DNA of 64,000 nucleotides from Podospora bellae-mahoneyi (GCF_035222275.1 NC_085881.1:3348001-3412000); one strand, 5' to 3'. Positions 33,983 through 44,828 are shown, counted from the stretch's first letter. A program made the numbers and translations. Notes: generated by a model not told the origin, from the letters alone.

Positions 33983-36900
33983 TCAGGAGTTGGTAGCAGT
34001 AGTCCGCGAGCTCTCTAGCGAGTTCTCCTCGCCAGGACTGGCGTCCGATGGGCGAATCCAGTGTTGGTGCCGGTCTTTATGTCTCTTCAGGTTGCTCTTC
34101 TTCTTCCCTGCATAGGTATACTGACAACCCGGCCAGTCGCATGCCTGTACCCCTGATGGCTTCTCCTCAGAGACGAGCTCATTGTCTGACGCTTCCCAGT
34201 GTTTCATGGTGTCCTTGTGCCTCTTCAGGTTATCCCTTCTTCCACGCCACCAGCAGCCCGGCCAACCGCACTCCACCCGATCCGTATCAGAAATGTTGTT
34301 TTCTTGAGCATAATCTGGGTGATAGGTCCATATATGTCGGCTGATGTCCTTTTCTTCCGACTTGCTGGTCGTGCAACCTTCAACAGGGCATTTGTGAGGT
34401 TGTATGTCCTCACTTGATGGATCAGTGTTGCTCGGTTTCAAGGGTTCGGACTGGTTGGCGATATCAGGCTGCGAATCTGCCGCTGCCGTACCTGGAATAT
34501 TGACCTCGTCATCTGGGGCATGTTTCCAGTGATGAGAGTTATTTTTGTGCCTCTTCAAATCATCCAGCCATCCACGGTATTTACATCCCGGCCAGTCACA
34601 CGCCGCGGGAACATTGCTTGGAATGTTGTTCTCTCGAGCATAATCGAGATGGTGAGTCCAGATGTGTCGATCCAGGTCTTTTCTTTCGGCTGTGCTCGCA
34701 GCACAGCCTTCAACAGGACATTTGCAAGGTTTTTTTTCGTACTTCCCATGCCTATTGAGCACACTCGCAAGGTTGTTCATGCTAATAAGTGTGTCGGGAT
34801 GCTCCTTACCTAACACCTTCTCACATAGCTGTAGCTCCTGCCGATACATCTGCTCGGCTTCCTCGTACTTCCCCTGGCTATCAAGCACAATTGCAAGGTT
34901 GTTCATGCTGGTAAGTGTGTCGGGATGCTCCTTGCCCAACACCTTCTCACGTAGCTGTAGCGTCTGCCGATGTATCTGCTCGGCTTCCTCGTACTTCCCC
35001 TGGCTATCAAGCACACTCGCAAGGTTGTTCATGCTGGAAAGTGTGTCGGGATGCTCCTTGCCCAACACCTTCTCACGTAACTGTAGCGTCTGCCGATGCA
35101 TCTGCTCGGCCTCCTCGTACTTCCCTTGGCTATCAAGCACACTTGTAAGGTTGTTTATGCTGGTAAGTGTGTCGGGATGCTCCTTGCCCAACACCTTCTC
35201 ACATAGCTGTAGCGTCTGCCGATGCATCTGCTCGGCTTCCTCGTACTTCCCCTGCCTATTGAGCACAAGCGCGAGGTTGTTCATGCTGGTAAGTGTGCGG
35301 GGATGCTCCTTGCCCAACACCTTCTCACTTAGCTGTAGCGTTTGCCGATGCATCTGCTCGGCCTCCTCGTACTTCCCCTGGCTATCAAGCACAAGCGCGA
35401 GGTTGTTCATGCTGGTAAGTGTGTCGGGATGCTCCTTGCCCAACACCTTCTCACGGAGTTGTAGCGTTTGCCGATGCATCTGCTCGGCCTCCTCGTACTT
35501 CCCCTGGCTATCAAGCACACTCGCAAGGTTGTTCATGCTGGTAAGTGTGCGGGGATGCTCCTTGCCTAACACCTTCTCACATAGCTGTAGCGTCTGCCGA
35601 TACATCTGCTCGGCTTCCTCGTACTTCCCATGCCTATTGAGCACAAGCGCGAGGTTGTTCATGCTAATAAGTATGTCGGGATGCTCCTTGCCCAACACCT
35701 TCTCACGTAGCTGTAGCGTTTGCCGATGTATCTGCTCGGCTTCCTCGTACTTCCCCTGGCTATCAAGCACACTCGCGAGGTTGTTCATGCTGGTAAGTGT
35801 GTCGGGATGCTCCTTGCCCAACACCTTCTCACATAGCTGTAGCGTCTGCCGATGCATCTGCTCGGCTTCCTCGTACTTCCCCTGGCTATCAAGCACAAGC
35901 GCGAGGTTGTTCATGCTGGTAAGTGTGTCGGGATGCTCCTTGCCCAACACCTTCTCACGTAACTGTAGCGTCTGCCGATGCATCTGCTCGGCCTCCTCAT
36001 ACTTCCCCTGGCTCTTGAGCACAATCGCAAGGTTGTTCATGCTGGTAAGTATGTCGGGATGCTCCTTGCCCAACACCTTCTCACGTAGCTGTAGCGTCTG
36101 CCGATGCATCTGCTCGGCCTCCTCGTACTTCCCCTGGCTATTGAGCACAGGCGCAAGGTTGTTCATACTGGTAAGCGTGTTGGGTTTGGACTGGTTGGCG
36201 ATACCAGGCTGCGAATCTGCCGCTGCCGTACCTGGAATATTGACCTCGTCATCTGGGGCATGTTTCCAGTGATGAGAGTTATTTTTATGCCTCTCCAAAT
36301 CATCCAGCCATCCACGGTAGTTACATCCCGGCCAGTCACACGCCGCGGGAACCTTGCTTGGAATGTTGTTCTCTCGAGCATAATCGAGATGGTGAGTCCA
36401 GATGTGTCGATCCAGGTCTTTTCTTTCGGCTGTGCTCGCAGCACAGCCTTCAACAGGACATTTGCAAGGTTTTTCGTGAATTCTGGTATGCTTCCTAAAT
36501 ACTTGTCAGCGTGGTGATTCTTGGGGAGTAAACTGAACGACTCAATTACATACGCAAGATTACTTTCTCTTCTAAACCCCTTTCCACACGTGTGGCACTT
36601 GTAAGGTTGCTGGTTTTCAGCGGTTAATGAGTCTTTGTCTTGATGCAGGATATGCTCTTCATTTGAGTGCCATTCCCTGGATTCAGCTCCAGACAATGGA
36701 GAGCGCCATGCAAGTAATTTGCCCATTCCAGTGGCACCAATGAGACTTTCCTCGGCCATTTCCCCTGTCACTTCCTCACTTTTATCCAGCAATAGCTGAA
36801 CAACTGCTTGATGGCCCAGTGCCGATGCAGCGCGGATCATGTTGGCAAATCCGTCACTTTTGAAATCGATGGCCGCTTCCCGGTGTAGTAACAGCTGTAC

Positions 36901-39658
36901 TATTTCCTGGTGACCTCGAATGACCGCAGCTCGGAAAGCGCCCCCATATCTTATGCTATTCGCATCGATATCTGCGCCATGGTCTAGTAGCAGTTGCACA
37001 ATTTCTCGGTGACCGTAGTGCGAGGCAACCTCAAGGACGCTACCGTTTGTGCCGTCCAACGTCATGTCGTTGATGGCGGCGCCAGATGCCAGCAGCACCT
37101 TGACCGTTTCCTTGTGGCCCCCCTCAACAGCCGCGCGAAGGGCTGTGTTGGGTGGCAAAGAGCTGAAGTATTGGGGATCGTGACCGTTGCGTAGCAGCAG
37201 ACTTACCACTTCGTGGTGGCCTTTAGATGCAGCAGCTTGGAGGGCAGATCCATACGTGTAACTCTCACTGTTTGCTTTGGCACCGTGTTGCAACAGTAAC
37301 TGCACAATCTCTTGGTCGCCTCTTGCTGATGCGACCCCCAGAATGTCAGAACCAGGCCTGTCCCAATCATCATCATCGGGATCTGCGCCGCTTGCCAGCA
37401 GCAGCCGAACAACTTCAAGATGTCCTAGGCTTATGGCAGCATGAAGTGGACTGCCAACGGAATTGTCTTTGAAACTGACATTTGCGCCCTTGTTCAGCAA
37501 TAGTTTAGTAAGATCCGTGTCACCGACAACTACAGCCTTCAACAGTAGGCTGTCTAGTCGCTGCGTTTCCTCGGCATCCGTGACAATGTCTGGTATTTTC
37601 TCTATTTCCGAATGGTCCACCTGGGTTGCTGTTGTTCGATTCCGGGTGTCGTCACCTTCAGGGTGATATTCCTCTGGCTGAAAGTCGGGGCTATTATAGT
37701 GAGCCACGTTGAAATGGCTGTTCCGGAATGTCGATGTCTGAAAACTGGGCTCGCGCCAGCTACGATTTTCGACATACTCGGGAAGCTGAGAGTACTCGCT
37801 GAAACGCAGCGGAAGCGTTTGCGAGAAAGAGCTTTCAGGTGCTCCTGATGCATCAGGTGTAACTGCCTTAAGCCAGGCCTCGGCTGACTCGCGTTCTAGT
37901 TGAACTCGCTGAAATCGTAGACGGATATCTTCAAATTTGTGTGTGGCCGTATACTCCTCTGGACTTGGCGATTCCTGGACATTTGTGTCATCAGGCCATT
38001 GCACCGATGTTTCCGAGAAAACTTGCGAATTTTCGTCATTCCGTACGGCTTGGCTATCGCTACTCGCGGTTTCCCGTAAACCATCATGTTGGCTCTTATT
38101 ACAAGGATCCGCGGGTAGGCAATGATGGGCAAGGCGTTCTAAATGGCCTTTGATGTGCTCGTGCATGATTTTGTTGTCCTCGAAGCCAGTGGGACAAAGG
38201 GGACATGGCCGCAATGGTTTGGTGGATGGTCTGAATGCAGCGGCCATTAGCTCTGGTGAGAAGAGCTCTGGTTTTGCGTCAGGGTGAAATTTTTCAATAT
38301 GAGATATAAACTCCTCTTGCTTCTCAAACTCTGTTGGTGCCACATGATTATCGCAATGCCATGATTTTGTATGAATGTTCTCATGGTCTATCCATTCTCG
38401 GTATGAGCCGTAGAGACGATGAGAATCTTGACACACTTCGTGGGTGCATTGGTACGGTTGGAGATCGTGGATAAGATGTGCCCTGCAGGAGAATCAGCAC
38501 TAGGTCAAGTGATACCAAGGTGACAACTTACTTCCAAGCCTTTTCCCCGAGATACCTTCCAGGACACAGTACATGACAATAGGGACAAGTGAAATAGTCG
38601 CTACTCAAGAAATCTTTAGGCGCAGGTGGCCACTGAAGCACTAACTGGTTTTGGGTAGCCGGAATTACAGCGGTGGATGCGTGACTCTGGTATGAGAAGA
38701 CAGACTCGTTATCGTCAAATCGGAACTTGCTCTCGTCCAACCTTGTAGCGGAAGTTGCTTCTGAATGTTCGTGTCTTGAAATAGCCGAGGGGGTAGCAAG
38801 ATGAACAGTGGCACCTGGTGTATTTCCCGTCCGAAAAAGAGCTCCAGAGGTGACAGGCTTATCTGAGCCAGTTGGTCTCACGGTCTGCGTTGGGTCCCGG
38901 CTTATCCTGGCAGTGTGTTCCTTCCAGTAGATGAACTGTTGTCTTCGTCGAACGTTGGCCATGCCGATCCTCCGTAGGAGGTGATTAGATGCCGAGGCGT
39001 ATTTGTCCAAGATGTCATTGTGGATTGTAGAGTTTTGTGACGGTTGAAAAGTTTGCACTAGGTATTGCTTATGTCGATGAACAAGAATCACGGTTTCGAC
39101 TTCTGCTCTTTCATTGATATACTTCTCCCTTTCATGTGCTGCGATGTGTCGAAAGAGCTCTTGTGTAGCTCTTTCAGGTCGGTTTCGAGGGCTTCTAATT
39201 CGCGCTGCCAGACCGTACAACGCGTTGATGGTCTCTGTAATTCCATTTTGACGAAAGTCCAGTTCATGAGTAGATTTGTCGCTGCTAACAGAGCCAGTGG
39301 AACTCTGATTCGACGACCTGATGCTGTCGTTATCGGATGAACTCTGAGTCTCCAAATCCCGTGCTTGTTGTTCAAACGGAAGGCGGTCGCCTTTCAGAAC
39401 AGCCAGGGTGTTCTCAAGGTGATCAAGCAAAGCACTGAGCAGACGTAGTAGCTGGGACTTGACCAGGACGGCATCGCGGACCCGATAGTCGAGAGAGCTA
39501 TGGCCTTGATGATGAAGGCCTAAGCTATGCGCCCATAATCGAAACCTTTGTTCCTCTTTGGTAAAGTGCGTTTGAAGTGTGCCGCTGTGTAAATTCAACA
39601 AACTTTCAAAGACTTGGAAAACTCGCTTTCCTGCGCAATAGAGAGCCGGGCCATCCAT
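33983..39658 (-). CDS. Giant receptor-like protein: N-terminal fungal domain, C2H2 fingers, ankyrin repeats, near-identical TPR array, C2H2 fingers
   Basis: A 1855-residue protein, exons 39658-38532, 38482-36554 and 36494-33983; introns of 49 and 59 bp. The second junction restores a classical finger (CHTCGKGFRRESNLAKHTRIH), strong support for the model. Order of parts: an alpha-helical fungal N-terminal domain (about 1-230, with FRLWAHSLGLH and SSLDYRVRDA), a Ser-rich linker, divergent C2H2 units (about 358-495), about eight ankyrin repeats (685-945), the classical finger (about 1003-1026), a finger pair (about 1028-1090), eleven full TPRs of 42 residues plus a broken twelfth (about 1124-1605), a second nearly identical finger pair, a third diverged pair, and a last finger (KSNLKRHKDRHQH). 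The TPR unit has the kinesin-light-chain form (GKYEEAEQMHRQTLQL, EKVLGKEHPDTL). No NACHT or other NTPase motif is visible, so it is not a typical NLR. Homologues with this N-terminus and ankyrins are numerous in Ascomycota and of unknown function. Its divergent neighbour at 39917 encodes a HeLo-like/DUF7580 protein. Confidence 0.82.
34447..34734 (-). repeat. 288-bp zinc-finger cassette, copy A
   Basis: Direct-repeat partner of 36187-36474, with a constant offset of 1740 bp, no indels and five substitutions. It encodes CPVEGCAASTAERKDLDRHI and the following WPGC finger up to ADSQPDIANQS. It lies at the downstream (C-terminal) edge of the TPR array and interrupts the twelfth TPR. Confidence 0.95.
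34736..36180 (-). repeat. Array of near-identical 126-bp TPR-coding repeats
   Basis: Eleven complete units and one partial, each 126 bp (42 codons). Most codons are invariant even at third positions, so the units were homogenised recently by gene conversion or unequal crossing-over. Differences recur at a few codons: the residue after NNLA (P, I, L, S), the next variable triplet (N/K/D, S/R, Q/H), the M/I-H/Y pair, the residue after LQL (R, C, S) and the one after EHP (D, R). Confidence 0.95.
36187..36474 (-). repeat. 288-bp zinc-finger cassette, copy B
   Basis: Direct-repeat partner of 34447-34734 at the N-terminal edge of the TPR array. Of the five differences, four change the residue (Gly/Asp, Glu/Lys, Asn/Lys and Lys/Asn) and one is silent (His). 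Confidence 0.95.
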
Positions 39659-39916
39659 GACTGACGCCCTGATCGAGGCTGGTGTGCTTGCTGTGCTATG
39701 TTTGAGGTAATCTGAAAGCGGGGTCTGACATTTTCGCGAGCTGGGTTGAGGTGACTGAGGGGGTCATGCATTCAGCTGAAAGGTAAAGGCTTTGATTGGT
39801 GCTTGGAGTTGCTGGCAGCCTTACGGCAATCTCTCCTTCCACCCCCGCTTCCTAAGTTGCTCAAGCAAGCGCTGTTCAACGGAAGGCCTCTAAAAGCAGT
39901 GCGAAAGCAATCAACT
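39659..39916. promoter_or_regulatory. Shared divergent promoter region, 258 bp
   Basis: Lies between the start codons of the receptor-like gene (minus strand) and the DUF7580 gene (plus strand). The distance is short enough that both promoters must overlap, suggesting joint control. No specific operator was identified. An upstream in-frame ATG for the plus-strand gene lies within it at 39803. Confidence 0.5.
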
Positions 39917-41740
39917 ATGTCAGGCTTCGAAGTTGCTGGAGTGGTACTTGGCGTAATACCACTGGTCATCGCTTCTTTGGAGCATTATCAAGCTGGCAAG
40001 GGCGCTGTCGCCTCCTTCGTCAAGTACGGTGGTTTGCTTGAAAACCTGATCCTCCGCCTAACGATACACCAACATCTCTATCATACAGACATTCTCTTTC
40101 TTCTTCAAGCGGCTGGCGTAGTAGAGCTGAACCTGCGACACGAAGACACCGTTGCAGAGTGCTTTCGACTACTGAGGGATCCCGAAGTCGACGAAGAGAT
40201 TGAAGACTGGCTAGGTCCGTTGAGTGATCCATTCAAGCAGCTTGTTGGGCAATATGAGTCTTCGCTGAAGGCGATAGTGGGACATATCAAGCATATTCAG
40301 CGACTCCCTGATGTGAGTTCAACTGGTACTCTCTATGCAATGTCTGATGCTGATGATTTGCGAACCAGACCCAAAAAGATGACCTTGGCTCGCTCCTTCA
40401 AGCGAACCCCCCAGATAAAAAGATCACTTTCACGGAAAGAGTCTCGTTCACAATCAAACGGGGAAAATTGAAAGCACTCTATGAAGAGCTCGATCAAAGC
40501 AGGCTCTCCTTGGGGACTATTATTGAGAAACGCAAAGGCCTGCAGGAGTTCTCTTCATATGAGCCGTCTCCACGCGCCAGTCGCATTGTGCTGAGGCTTA
40601 CCCAGATCCGCAATCCGGCATGTTCGCTCTCATCCGCCCTTCATAAGAGCTGCCGTTGCAGATGTGTTGGGAGTCACAGGATACTTTTCCGGCTTGAAAG
40701 TCGAATACTGATTGATCGGCAACACAAAAGAACCAGTCGACTCCTGAAAAGTTCCACTACATTCAATCTAGTATTATCCATCGAACCCACCGTTTCATCG
40801 CGGGCGCTTGTCCATGTATTGTCTCCAGATACAGAGCTGGCAGCAGATGAGTATGATTAAAAGACACTGAAAATTCCGTACTATGTATGGCTAACTGATG
40901 GATAGTCATCCAACCGACAGCCGAAGCGTGTCCCCAGGATTACCAACAGTCAGATTTGCAGTTGCGGAGATCCCAGCCCGACCACGTTTACAGCCCTCCA
41001 GGCCAAGCACCTTGGACTTCTGCAAGGCTGTGCGTGATACACATCATAGAAGCCGTATGATTCGACTCCAGCTTACGGCTGATGTTTTGAACATGGATGA
41101 CGAGGAGGGAGCCGATGAAATAAGCACGGCTCTATCGCCTTCACCTGCAGAAACCCTGAAGAGGGTACTCGAGCAAGGGCATATGAACGAAGACACACAA
41201 CTGACGTATAAACAACGAACAATATTGGCACTCGACATCGCAGCTTCGATTCTCCAGCTTCAACGGACCAACTGGCTCGTCACGCCGTGGGACTGCACCA
41301 AAATCAAGCTTCTTACTGTGGAAAACGCTAATTCTACCACGGGAATGAGTGGCAGGATGTTTGGACCTTTTGTTGAGCAGGAAGTTACCAGATCTGGCCC
41401 CCGGACACGAAGTATCAGCAACACGCCAGAGCCGAAGGATGTTCTCCTCGAGCTCGCCATTCTCCTGCTCGAGATATGGACCCATCGAACACTGGAGATG
41501 TGGGCTGAAAAGGCCGACCAAGCAATCATGACCGACACCCCAGATCGCCGGCTGATCGCTCTGATTCGGTGGTTAGATGCCACTTCACAACAGCTACCGT
41601 CACAGTACGAAACCGCGGCTAGGCAATGCGTGGCCATGTGTGTGGAGCAAAGATGGGCATGGGATGACATTGAGTTTCAAAAGCGCTTTGGGGAGAATGT
41701 GGTCAAGCCGCTGCTTGATATATGTAAGGTGTGGGACTGA
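39917..41740 (+). CDS. HeLo/SesA-like N-terminal domain plus DUF7580 protein
   Basis: A 570-residue protein, exons 39917-40312, 40369-40850 and 40906-41740; introns of 56 and 55 bp, with branch-like TGCTGATG and GCTAACTG. Splicing yields continuous protein (RLPDTQKDDLGSLLQ, then DKKITFTERVSFTIKRG). The N-terminus, MSGFEVAGVVLGVIPLVIAS followed by LEHY, is the hydrophobic opening typical of fungal proteins that carry HeLo- or SesA-like helical domains; such domains include membrane-acting cell-death effectors in allorecognition, and others have no known activity. The C-terminal part (about residues 350-565) has DUF7580 hallmarks: TYKQRTILALDIAASILQLQ, then LVTPWDC, LLELAILLLEIWTHRTL, and a final QRWAWDDIEFQKRFGENVVK. 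DUF7580 has kinase-like features, but catalytic motifs are not evident here. The gene looks intact. An alternative upstream ATG at 39803 would add 38 residues and is less likely. Confidence 0.82.
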
Positions 41741-43187
41741 ATAAGTGAGAATAGCCATGGGCATATCAGTTATAGATGCAACAAAGGTTCTTGGTGTCAC
41801 CCTAATTAGGTACCTACATGTGTGAACCTCATCATTCTCATCAAGGAAGGATGTCTTTCCATTGTCTATTTCCCCTGTTCGTATAGTACCTAGCTGGGAG
41901 TCTTGAGGAGATGCTATGATCCAGCATGCCCTTGCCTAGACCTACATAATGGCTAGATCAGAACCATTCTATCACATACGAACATACCTGGCAGAAGAAA
42001 GATTGAACCCGCTTCCGCATAAGTGGGGCTCCAAGTAGGGCTGTGTGGCCTAAGTACCTTATATCGAAATGAAGCTTCCCCATGTGCCACCGTGCCCTTG
42101 TACTCTGGCTTCTACCGGGAGAGGGTGGGGCGAAAGGTGGGTCCTACAATCATTGGCTACAAGCGGCGCGTCATGGTTGTGGTAATCTTTGGTGTGGCTG
42201 AATAAAAGGCGTAACGAAAATATGGTCGTCTGAGTGTGCTTAACTGGCTAGGTAGAACACAAGGAGATGGCGTAAACCCCTATCGCTCAACATCTGATGA
42301 TTCCGATGGTGTGAATCACCGCTGACCTGGCCAGCAGGAAAGATAAATATCTCTCCCAACGTACATGCAACTGTGTAGACAACAACCATCATCTACCCAT
42401 CAATTGCAGCCGCCATTGTCCTTGTACTTGTATCTCCTGTTGCCTGTTTAGCCCTGTTTGTTGTCCCCAGGCTTCACCACCTGGGAGTCATTACTCAGAG
42501 TCATCCAGTCAGACACCACGTGTACATCAGCCCGGCCTTGGCCCACCAGTTCAGTTCAGTTCAGACTTATCGCTATCGGATTTTATCCACTGCTCCATGT
42601 GCCCACTGACCGTGACCACTTCGTCTCACATTTCCCGGTGTGGCCCTCGTCTCCTACATTCGTTATCCGGACCCGCACGAGGAGGTACGCTTTTCTGATG
42701 GGGTAGACCTTTAACCTCGTGGCCCCTCGAGCCAAGAAAACATTGGCGTGGGGGGGCAAGCTTGGAGAGATGCTCTTTGATGGGTCAGCCACGGAGCTTG
42801 TACGCCTCCTCGCCGTCCCTGTCGGCCTCAGAATCCCCCGGAGACAGCCTCCGCGACACCAACACAGACCCGAAATGGCTGCTGTGCTACCAAGGACATG
42901 GATGGGATGAAGGAGCGCCCAAACCGGAAAGCGGACAGCGAAGTGAGACATGTCCTCACACCGGTGCTCTTCATCCTCGTCGGATGATGGCACCACGACG
43001 GATGGCAAAGGGTCATGAAAAGAGACGTAGAAGAAGATAGATACGTCCTGTGGCCCTCTTTGATATCCTGTCTTTCCGAATCAGCCAGACCAAAGCGCCA
43101 GTCTCATAAACACACTCCAGTCTCCCCTTGGGGACTTTCAAAGAACCACCGCCCTCTACAGTTCAAACTCGCCGAACAATCACAAGC
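41741..43187. other. Intergenic, nothing recognised
   Basis: Downstream flank of the DUF7580 gene and upstream region of the secreted Asp/Gly-rich gene. There is a direct doubling of a 7-bp CAGTTCA unit at about 42550. No coding or RNA gene signal was seen. Confidence 0.6.
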
Positions 43188-43687
43188 ATGAAGGTACGTT
43201 TGCAGCTCACTATCACTTTCAGTCTATACCAGGAACTAACCCTATCTGTTAGCTCACCCTTCCGACCACCGTCTCCCTCCTCGCGGCGGTCGGACTCGCT
43301 GCCCCCGTGGCACCCGTCTTCCGCCGCTCCCCAGCTGAGTTGGTGCCCAAGTGCGTCAATGGAGACAAACTTTCCTGCTCGTTGCTCGGCCGCATGCTCG
43401 CTGCCCGAGGCTTTGAGGTGCCGAAGATGGTGACTAGACATGGGGATGATGAGTATCATGAGGATGACGGGGGCGGTGATGGAGGCGATGGTGATGGAGA
43501 TGGAGGAAATAGTGGCGGTGACGGCGACAACGGCGGTGAGAACGGAGATGACCGCGATAACAGTGGCGGTGACAGCGGTGAAGATGGCGACAATGGCGAC
43601 AATGACGGCGACAATGATGGTGGTGACGATGGCGGCGATGGCGATGGCGATAAATCTGGATGCTCTGGTGGAACTGTGGTCGTCTGA
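43188..43687 (+). CDS. Secreted Asp/Gly-rich small protein; frame stays open beyond its TGA
   Basis: A 146-residue product, exons 43188-43193 (only ATG AAG) and 43253-43687; the 59-bp intron runs GTACGT to GTTAG with branch GAACTAAC. The predicted start MKLTLPTTVSLLAAVGLAAP is a good signal peptide, and the CVNGDKLSCSLLGRMLAARG segment follows. From about residue 75 the protein is almost only Asp and Gly with Asn, Glu and Ser (GDGDGGNSGGDGDNGGENGD and similar), an acidic low-complexity tail that could bind cations or stay unfolded. It ends SGCSGGTVVV. The role is unknown; small secreted proteins of this kind may be effectors or wall-associated. The same frame continues open after the TGA to 44101, described separately. 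Confidence 0.65.
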
Positions 43688-44101
43688 GTCGATGCTGAGG
43701 TTACGGAAACCGTTGATGTCAATGCCGAAGTGGTTGTCGATGTCTCGGAAACACAAGGCACCGGCGAGGGTTATGGTGATGGAGAGGCAACAACAGAAAT
43801 CCCGTGCACAGACGACACCGGCGCCATAATTGCATGTGTTCAAGTTGACATTCCCGGCGTTGTCACGGCTGATGTCAACGCCGTAGTCCTTCCCTCGGGA
43901 ACCACAGAAGGGGATGACGCGGCGGCAGGAGAAGCCGAGTTGTGCGAAGTCGACGGCCTGATAGTTATGTGCGCTGAAGTTGACCTTCTCGGTATTGATG
44001 TTGATGCCACTGTCGTTGTCCTTCCTTCGGAAACCACAGAAGGAGATGTTGGGGCTATTGACGCTCTTGGCCTTGCCATGGTCGATGTAAGCGTTGTCTG
44101 A
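43688..44101 (+). pseudogene. In-frame continuation with two Cys/Val-rich repeats, after the TGA of the secreted gene
   Basis: The 137 codons after the stop stay open in the same frame and look protein-like. Two units of about 37 residues share a pattern of Cys, then GxI, then Cys, VD, a DVNA or DVDA block, VVLPS and TTEGD (first unit from about 43804, second from about 43939). A third partial unit ends the frame (GLAMVDVSVV). An ATG at 43730 lies inside the segment but has no upstream exon or signal peptide. Either the upstream gene once ended at 44101 and now stops early, or translation reads through the TGA, or the base is an error. No suitable intron was seen. Confidence 0.45.
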
Positions 44102-44828
44102 ATGAAGTATGGGTGGGGGTACATTGTGGGAAACGCCAATAAGCCGTTGGAATCGGTCTTGTGCCTTTCTTACCGGCTGTTCTTGTTGATGAAAGGATTC
44201 TGGGTGAAAAGCAAAGCATTTGTTTTGCTCAAGGACGATTTGTTGCTTGCCGGCTTTCTGTAGTCTTGTTTTCGGGGAGTCGGACCTAAGTTGAATCCCA
44301 CGCCATGTAGTTATTTCGTCGCATGGGCTTTTAAGTAGTTTTAATGATATAATTCGAGTCGATTATAATCGATAGACTTTGATTTTTGGGCGGTAATCTG
44401 TTGGAGCTGTGTTACAATTTGTCAACTGTTAGAGGCCCTCCCTTTGTTTGTCAAGCCATGGGCTCGAGGCACTTGGCTTCATTTCTTGATTTTTGCCAGC
44501 CTACATGTAATATCACACCAGCGAGTATGATTAACACAGATTTAAATGCACAGTTTCTCGTTCATTTTCTAAATGCTCATCTCATCGGTTCTGAAGTTTT
44601 ATCTAGCAAGACCTCTGCCACTTGTCTGACAGCTCTCGGCAGCTGTCATCAGCCAACTGCCTAAACACCCCTCAACACTACATGGCCCCTCCCCGCCATC
44701 ACCACCGGAGATCACAGGTCAACGATCCACGCGGAAAGGTTCACAAACATACCTGGTCACTCTCCTGGTTTCATTACATCGCTTCTCATCTCATTCAGCT
44801 TCCTCCCTGCAATCTAATTGCCTTCAAA
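44102..44828. other. Intergenic, nothing recognised
   Basis: AT-rich at about 44320-44380, then the CT-rich leader of the GH18 gene. An open frame precedes the GH18 start, but its composition suggests untranslated leader. Confidence 0.6.

Noticed and set aside
34662-36272. A 536-codon open frame on the plus strand, opposite the TPR array
   Set aside because: It is the antisense of the repeat; a 126-bp unit (a multiple of three) without a stop in that frame keeps it open automatically. Its Cys/Ser-rich translation is just the complement of TPR codons.
33983-39658. Reading the large gene as a classical NLR
   Set aside because: No Walker A or B motif or NACHT/NB-ARC block is visible between the N-terminal domain and the repeats.
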